Assembly (NCBI GenBank): GCA_019055375.1
Contig: JAHQIW010004345.1
Span: 62,001 to 126,000 of the forward strand
DNA length: 64,000 nucleotides
Source: Parelaphostrongylus tenuis
Lineage: Eukaryota > Nematoda > Chromadorea > Rhabditida > Metastrongylidae
Direction: 5' to 3'
Shown here: positions 58,850 through 64,000 of the stretch, one piece after another
Layout of the letters: the number at the start of each line of letters is the position of its first letter
Numbering within the stretch: the first letter of the stretch is position 1
Program-made: the position numbers and the translations under genes
The notes under the pieces: generated by a model
The model's database searches: none
What the model was told of the DNA's origin: nothing
Seen by the model: only the letters and a program-made list of their open reading frames with translations

Positions 58850-59842
58850 CTACTCTCTGCTCCTCCCCGGTACATACATTGACTGCTGTTCGAAACTGTT
58901 TTTTACTAGCGCCTTCTTCGTATGTGAGGGATGAGAAGAGAGATAGTGAACCAGGATATTCTTATTACTTGGCTTTCGGTACCACTTCGTTATGTAGCCG
59001 CTCTCAGTTAAGCTTATTTGCACATTCAAGAATGGAAGCCAATCGTCTTTTGGTATCTCACGGGTGAATCTTATATACTCTGACTGTTCATTCAGCAATC
59101 TAAAACAATTATCTAGCTCCTCTTGAGTGGAACAGATAACCAAACAATCATCTATATACCTACAGTAGAGTAATGGCCGGAGATCCATCACTGGTGCTTC
59201 CACTTTAGACATAAAGGCAATCGCCAGGCTAGGTGCCAGTCGCTGCCCCATTGCCAGCCCTCTCATTTGAGTGAAATATTTCCCGGACCATCTGAAGATT
59301 GAGCAGTTCAGGCACTCTTTTAATAGGACCATGAACTGCTCAATAGACAAGCCATACATGTTTACAGCTCCCTGGTGTTGTATCAGAAGCTCATGTGTGG
59401 CTTGTAATGCGGAGTCATTCGACACGTTGGTATATAAAGCAGTGACGTCGAATGACTCCATTACGTACGCGCTGTTCGGGTTCGCGTTACGTAAACGATC
59501 CAGGAACATCTGAGTGTTCGTCAGATGGGCTGGAATGTGTCCTAGCAACTGGGATGTTATTAAAGTTAAGAACCATGCTATCCGATCCGTCGGTCCGCCT
59601 ACACAGCTGATGATGGGTCTAACCTTGAATATAGATGGATCGTTAGACATTAGATCATCAGTGGATACTAACTTATGTGTTTTTATAAGTAAGTATAAGA
59701 CAGGACATGTTGGTGACTGGATTTTCAATTGAGAAGTGATAGATGGTCTTAAGCCTGCCGCTTTTACCGTACGGACCCACTCATTGTTTAATTTGCGGTT
59801 TTGCCTTTTGAATTCCTTTACAGAAGATGATCGGTAAAGCAA
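58850..59842 (-). pseudogene. Penelope-like reverse transcriptase part
   Basis: 330 codons open. RT motifs in order: FKVRPIISCVGGPTD (about 70), FDVTALYTNVSND (about 143), GLAMGQRLAPSLAIAFM (about 205), YCRYIDDCLVI (catalytic DD, about 232), LPFLNVQI (about 279), then a KWYRKPSNKN-type thumb region. The catalytic Asp triad appears intact. Ends by frameshift at VNVCTG-equivalent sequence near 58895. It is the youngest Penelope-like copy in the window. Confidence 0.85.
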
Positions 59843-60009
59843 GCATCCTCGAGATGCCTGTTCGTTATTGCGTTATCTAACTGTCGAGGAATCACAACAA
59901 ATTCTCCACCCTTATCACTAACTGATAACCTTATCCTCCCTTCCCTTATCAACTCTCGAACCTCTGTAATATTAGTATATCATAACTTGTGATAACTGAT
60001 ATAAAAGGA

Positions 60010-60180
60010 GCGGACGGTGACTGCGTGATTAGTGATACTGCGCGCGGGGTTGGGCCCCCTGCAGTCTCAGTAATCGATGGTCGAACTCCCAGCTGGCTGT
60101 CCTCGAGATTCAGAGAGAAGTTACTCGATTAGTATTCTACGAAGTTCATGAAAAGATGGAATCGCCAAAATCTCGCCAAG
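60010..60180 (+). repeat. SINE-like repeat, paralogue of 30600-30790
   Basis: Same words in order (gagcggacggtgactg, ggttgggcccc, gtcgaactcccagc), immediately after the Penelope-like insertion. Confidence 0.6.
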
Positions 60181-60282
60181 TTTCTAGCCTCGATATTGAT
60201 TGAACTTTTGAGTATGTTTACCTAAACAGGCAAATCCGAGGTCGGCATTATTAGCATTTATTGATTACATGCCCATAAAGCG

Positions 60283-60500
60283 AGTGCCACGACCGAGTGG
60301 TCGTGATGCTCGTTGCGACGTGCACCAAGTCAAACCCCACCCTCGAACACTCTCCGGCAGTCAACAACGAACGCCCCCCACTGCTAGGTTATGTTCGAGG
60401 TTGCCAAGGAGACGTGCTCAACCAATCTTCTACGACGTTTTTTAAGAAGTCAAATCGATGCGAGTCGAATGCTGGAAGTACTGGGATCCGCACATACAAT
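60283..60500 (+). repeat. SINE-like repeat, paralogue of 30885-31050
   Basis: Has cacgaccgagtggtcgtgat, ccctcgaacactctccgg and gttcgaggttgccaaggaga. Keeps the 3' tail (gctggaagtactgggatcc) that the unit 1 copy lacks. Confidence 0.6.
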
Positions 60501-60547
60501 TTTCTGGTACAACTCAATAAAGTGATATAAAGTGAATACTAATCAGT

Positions 60548-60583
60548 GGCTGACGTTTCAACAGCTTCGTCTTCTTCAGAGCC
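60548..60583 (-). ncRNA. Hammerhead-like motif, class B
   Basis: Paralogue of 31101-31136 with one change in the stem II loop. GGCU/AGCC flanks and GAAACGUC intact. Confidence 0.5.
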
Positions 60584-63500
60584 TGGAAGAGTCCAAATTT
60601 GTTTTTAATATACGCAGTCAACACTTTGCAATCAAATGGATAGAACTTATACACAACAACTAAATCGCTTAGTGAAAAGATTGTTTTTGCATAAACAGCG
60701 TTTTGCCGTCTATGATCATGATTATGTACTAAGTCCTATCTTCTTCGGTTATGAAAGTTCGACTAAGTAGATTGCTTATCAATGTGACTCTTCCATTCTC
60801 TGAAAAAGGCGAACGCCATATTAGTATTTCAAGCAGTAGTACTATCACTGTCCCCCTTGGATATGCTTGTTAAAAAATACTGAGGATGAAATTCTCAAGC
60901 AAGCGAGTGACGAATCGAATTCCAAAAGTAATGGGGCCTTAACAGTAGAAAAAAATCATACATGTGACAAGAATGAGAGTGAAAATGTGAGCTCACTCAT
61001 TCTGAGTTCTTTTTCCAAAAAGCAAATAAGTAAAGTATAACAAGAAATAATCAAGATGCTATGGGTCATTAGGGAACTCTGGATAATATGAACGAGCGAG
61101 CCGCTCATCGTAGCTGTGACGATGCAAATAACTTTCCTGAAATTCATTTTCCATTCTTGGTCAAAGCAGTTGTACGTCCTGTATCCTCTTTATTTCTCTT
61201 CAAACTACTCTTATATTCCCACTATTTGTATTTACAAACGTAGCTTCTTAGTTTTGAATCTAGGCAATGTGTCTGAATGTTATATTTTAGAATATCAGTG
61301 CAAGAAGCAAACTTGTCAGCAAAGTGTTTTTTACGAAGTTATGAGCCTACATAATAGCTTTCCTACTCCTGATCCCTGTCGCATTGATTTCTTCCTAGTA
61401 AACATTCAAAGATCTCTATCTATTCAAACCTTTTAGGCTTAAAGCGACATCTTATACCTGCATCACTGCCTCGACAGCCTTCCTTCATTCCGAATAAAGT
61501 GGACCGTTTGCGCAAACGATTGCGATGGGCCGATCGCATTCAAAGTTTTGGAACAACAGCGGCATTGGTTAGGCAAAACTATCAATTCACATGAGGTAGT
61601 CTTTTTTATTATGATATACTCTTTACCGGGAAACTCCCGTGTTCACTATTTTCAGTTTTGGGACTTGTGAATTGCCATAATTGCTTGCGATAGTACATCA
61701 ATGAATTCGGACATCCTGAGGAAGGTAATCCATAGGGATTGAGTCACTTTCAAAATACACATTTCCTTCAATCTTCCGAGATGCCACTTTTATTGTTTTA
61801 TTCTTCATTTTGGTCTTCAAACTCTCACCTGGAGTTTACATTTCCGTTGAAGCTATGGAAGGCTAAAGGTGCCTTGACGGGCTGCTTAGATTTTAGGATA
61901 GACTAATCGCCGAAAAGGCTATCCTGAGCAGTGTCTGATGAGTTTCCCAACCATCTGAGTTTGGCCGTTTAGGATGATTGATGAGCAGTACACAAACACA
62001 CATGCTCATTAATAGTTCTTCAAATGCGGCGGCATAGAGCAATCCAATATAGCACAAAGAAGTAAACAATTGCAAAAGTCCACCTGCGCATTATATCAAC
62101 TAGCTTTCTTGCCTCTTGTACCGATAAAGTACTCAAACCGCTACGGCCGCTTCACGAAAAGCCGACGCTGTGTTGCCTACATGAAGAACACTCTTTGGAG
62201 AACAAGCCTTAGGATAGAAAATCCAAGTTTCTTTTCCATCGTTTTCCATCGTTTTGTCACTTATGCGAATGTCCATCGTTTAATCACTTATGTGAATGTA
62301 AATGATATATCGGGAAACTCGAGGACGAGTCAACGACGGAAAATATCAAATATATTTCTCAAAAAAAAAACAAACCACACTCTGTCTCTGATCTCTTAAC
62401 AAATGTCCAGGTGACCATAGCTAGAACGTACAGGAACGCTAGCAGAATGCCTATTGGCATATAAAGCTTCCTGTATAGCGTGTTTATGGTGTAACTGGAA
62501 ATTTTTTGTTCAACTCACTATCAAGTGATGAACGCTTAGTGTTTCCCCTAAGTTAGAGCCCAATATATCAAAAAAAACTCACTAAATTTTATGTAACGAT
62601 AGCAGTCTATCCAGTGCCACACTGAGAAGCTTGAATATTGAGAATATACTTCCGAACAGTGGAAGTGATTGCAAGTAAACACAGATATCTCAATGTATTT
62701 GATGATCTTTACTGCTATACATTCAATAAGTAGTCCACTTATTTTTAAATATGCCTTGATGTTAAACGTAGCACTGTACGTCATACCAGTTTGTTAGCAA
62801 ATATCGTGTTTGCACTTGATGTTAACTGCAAAATGTGCTACAAAATTTCATTTCACTACTACAATAGCTACCCATGCGCCATCGATTAGTAAGGAGCATG
62901 GAACTTACATGTTATAGGTAATGATCATAACGTACTGAGAAACGCCGAACAGTATATTGCCAACCGATATTAATGCAATATATATGTTGCAGATACTCCT
63001 GAGAGATCTGAATAACTCCACAATTCAGTAACGTACTTGGAGAGTGTGGAACACGAAGAACACGGTAGTAATGCGAGATCAAATTGAATTGAAAACCGGT
63101 TCAATGGAGAAAAAATATGTGATAAAAATTTTAATAACTGGATTGTCCCATAATTTCTTTTGCACTAGGGTTTTATTCTGTTTTTTTTGGATTGTATATC
63201 GGGTTATTATCAAAAGGCCGTGATATGTTGAAGAATGTTCTACTAGCTTGGGCAGACACTTGGATACGGCCGTAGTACCATCGCTTGCCATCTCCTAAAA
63301 ATTGGCTACCGCAGGACTTTTCCGTGCCTATAGCAGAATCTGCAGAAGAAAAAACTTGAAGACTGTGATCAATTTAAAAGTCACTTCACCGACCCCTTTA
63401 ATCGCTAGCCCCATTTTTCTTTAATAAAAAGTCGTCACTTTTCCCTAATATGACTGCAGATGTTCAGTCATGGTGGTGATTATATTAAATATTAATTGAT

Positions 63501-63789
63501 TTTTCGAGTGAATGCCAGTTTAATTAACAAAGACGTCGAAATGCAAATGAACTCTGAGACTATCTAGTAGATTGTAACGTTTGAAAAGTGCTTACTTCGC
63601 TCGTATAGTGACATAGACGATGAACGTACTTCCAGCAATGTTAATAGTTGGAATTACAATGTAGAATACTTGGTACCCAATTGGAATTACTGGGTTATTC
63701 ATAGCCGCAGCTGCAAATTAGTCATCATAAGCATTTCAATGACGAGAGATGCAATGACGATAAATAAAGACGAGCTTCACAAATAAGCT

Positions 63790-64000
63790 AGTCCATCAAG
63801 GCCATCAACGACCAAGTGATAAATTAGGTCTGAGATTCGCTTAGGAATACACTCGACTCCATCAAACATCGTTTGAGGTGATCGAACGCATATTCGGTCT
63901 ATAGTCGCGATGGTCTAGCAATGTACTGAGTTACTACTGTTTTTCTTCCAAGCAAGTCTAGCACTATCTTGTCAACTCCGGAGCGATGAGGCATGATGAG
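63790..64000 (-). other. Conserved block upstream of receptor copy 3 (cut by window end)
   Basis: Paralogue of 36000-36210: minus strand words TIATIDRICVRSPQTMFDGV and ISDLIYHLVVDGL. A stop precedes TIATID, as in copy 1. Confidence 0.45.

Larger units (their letters stand above)
57850..59964 (-). mobile_element. Penelope-like retroelement inserted in receptor copy 3
   Basis: Minus-strand RT followed by a GIY-YIG endonuclease. The 5' side (high coordinate) starts inside the N-terminal region (VRELIREGRI, SVSDKGGEFVVIPRQLD), so it is 5'-truncated. The 3' UTR has a class B hammerhead-like motif at 57955-57989 followed by cgaataaag. The intron of copy 1 (30550-30590) shows the uninterrupted site. 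The flanks here share tgtaat (57844-57849 and 59965-59970), a plausible short target duplication. At least two frameshifts separate RT and endonuclease. Confidence 0.85.
57570..63702 (-). pseudogene. Srsx-like serpentine receptor, copy 3 (pseudogene)
   Basis: Minus-strand remnants: exon 1 63596-63702, exon 2 62909-63007, exon 3 62583-62714, exon 4 about 62370-62494, exon 5 60997-61136 (three extra bases; FLEKELRM), exon 6 57570-57771. The last exon is absent: unit 3 loses similarity to unit 1 at about 56415, before it. Exon 3 has an in-frame TGA where copy 1 reads CAA (codons CGT CAA became CAT TGA). Exon 4 has a T10 run that shifts the frame into TGA, and the copy 1 donor GT is GA. Exons 1, 2 and 6 are otherwise close to copy 1 (TM2 also has GNIL). 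The intron between exons 5 and 6 carries a Penelope-like insertion. Confidence 0.8.
56415..64000. repeat. Segmental duplication unit 3 (receptor copy 3), cut by window end
   Basis: Begins with gaagtcgtcttcgttg, matching 29145 in unit 1, and runs collinear with it to the window end, apart from the Penelope-like insertion and a missing stretch of intron 4. Confidence 0.75.

Overview
This window looks like nuclear DNA of a parasitic strongylid nematode (hookworm-like). That is an inference from four things: a spliced GRWD1/Rrb1-type WD40 gene with kilobase-scale introns, nematode-only serpentine chemoreceptor genes of the Srsx type, TTTCAG-type splice acceptors, and a dense fill of decayed RTE-like, Bel/Pao, Penelope-like, mariner and tRNA-SINE elements. 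No bacterial gene, CRISPR array or rRNA was seen. Most open frames longer than 60 codons are chance or transposon remnants.

Layout. 1-9.1 kb holds no recognisable host gene: fold-back MITEs, a tandem repeat, an RTE-like 3' end, a mariner-derived fold-back element and a purine-rich tract. 9182-19092 (+) is the best gene of the window, a 12-exon, 435-residue glutamate-rich WD-repeat protein (GRWD1/Rrb1 orthologue) whose introns carry RTE, SINE, MITE and (TA)n insertions. 20.6-22.1 kb (-) is a broken Bel/Pao integrase region. 22.4-26.9 kb (+) is a head-to-tail series of three partial, frameshifted Penelope-like elements.

27.7-64 kb is a segmental triplication carrying three related Srsx-like receptor genes on the minus strand. 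Copy 1 (28469-35907) can be spliced into a complete 320-residue 7TM frame. Copy 2 (42014-52908) keeps its seven exons, but one donor is unclear. Copy 3 (57570-63702) is a pseudogene: stop in exon 3, frameshift in exon 4, no last exon, and a 2.1 kb Penelope-like element with GIY-YIG endonuclease inserted in an intron. Because copy 1 keeps the uninterrupted intron, the empty site of that insertion can be read inside this window.

The most interesting layer is small and repeated. About ten short motifs resemble hammerhead ribozymes: CUGANGA, a hairpin, then GAAAC, with complementary flanks. They lie in or near Penelope-like ends and in other dispersed repeats. One class (22222-22263 and 44419-44460) fits the minimal hammerhead core closely, and the two copies together imply a fully paired ancestor.
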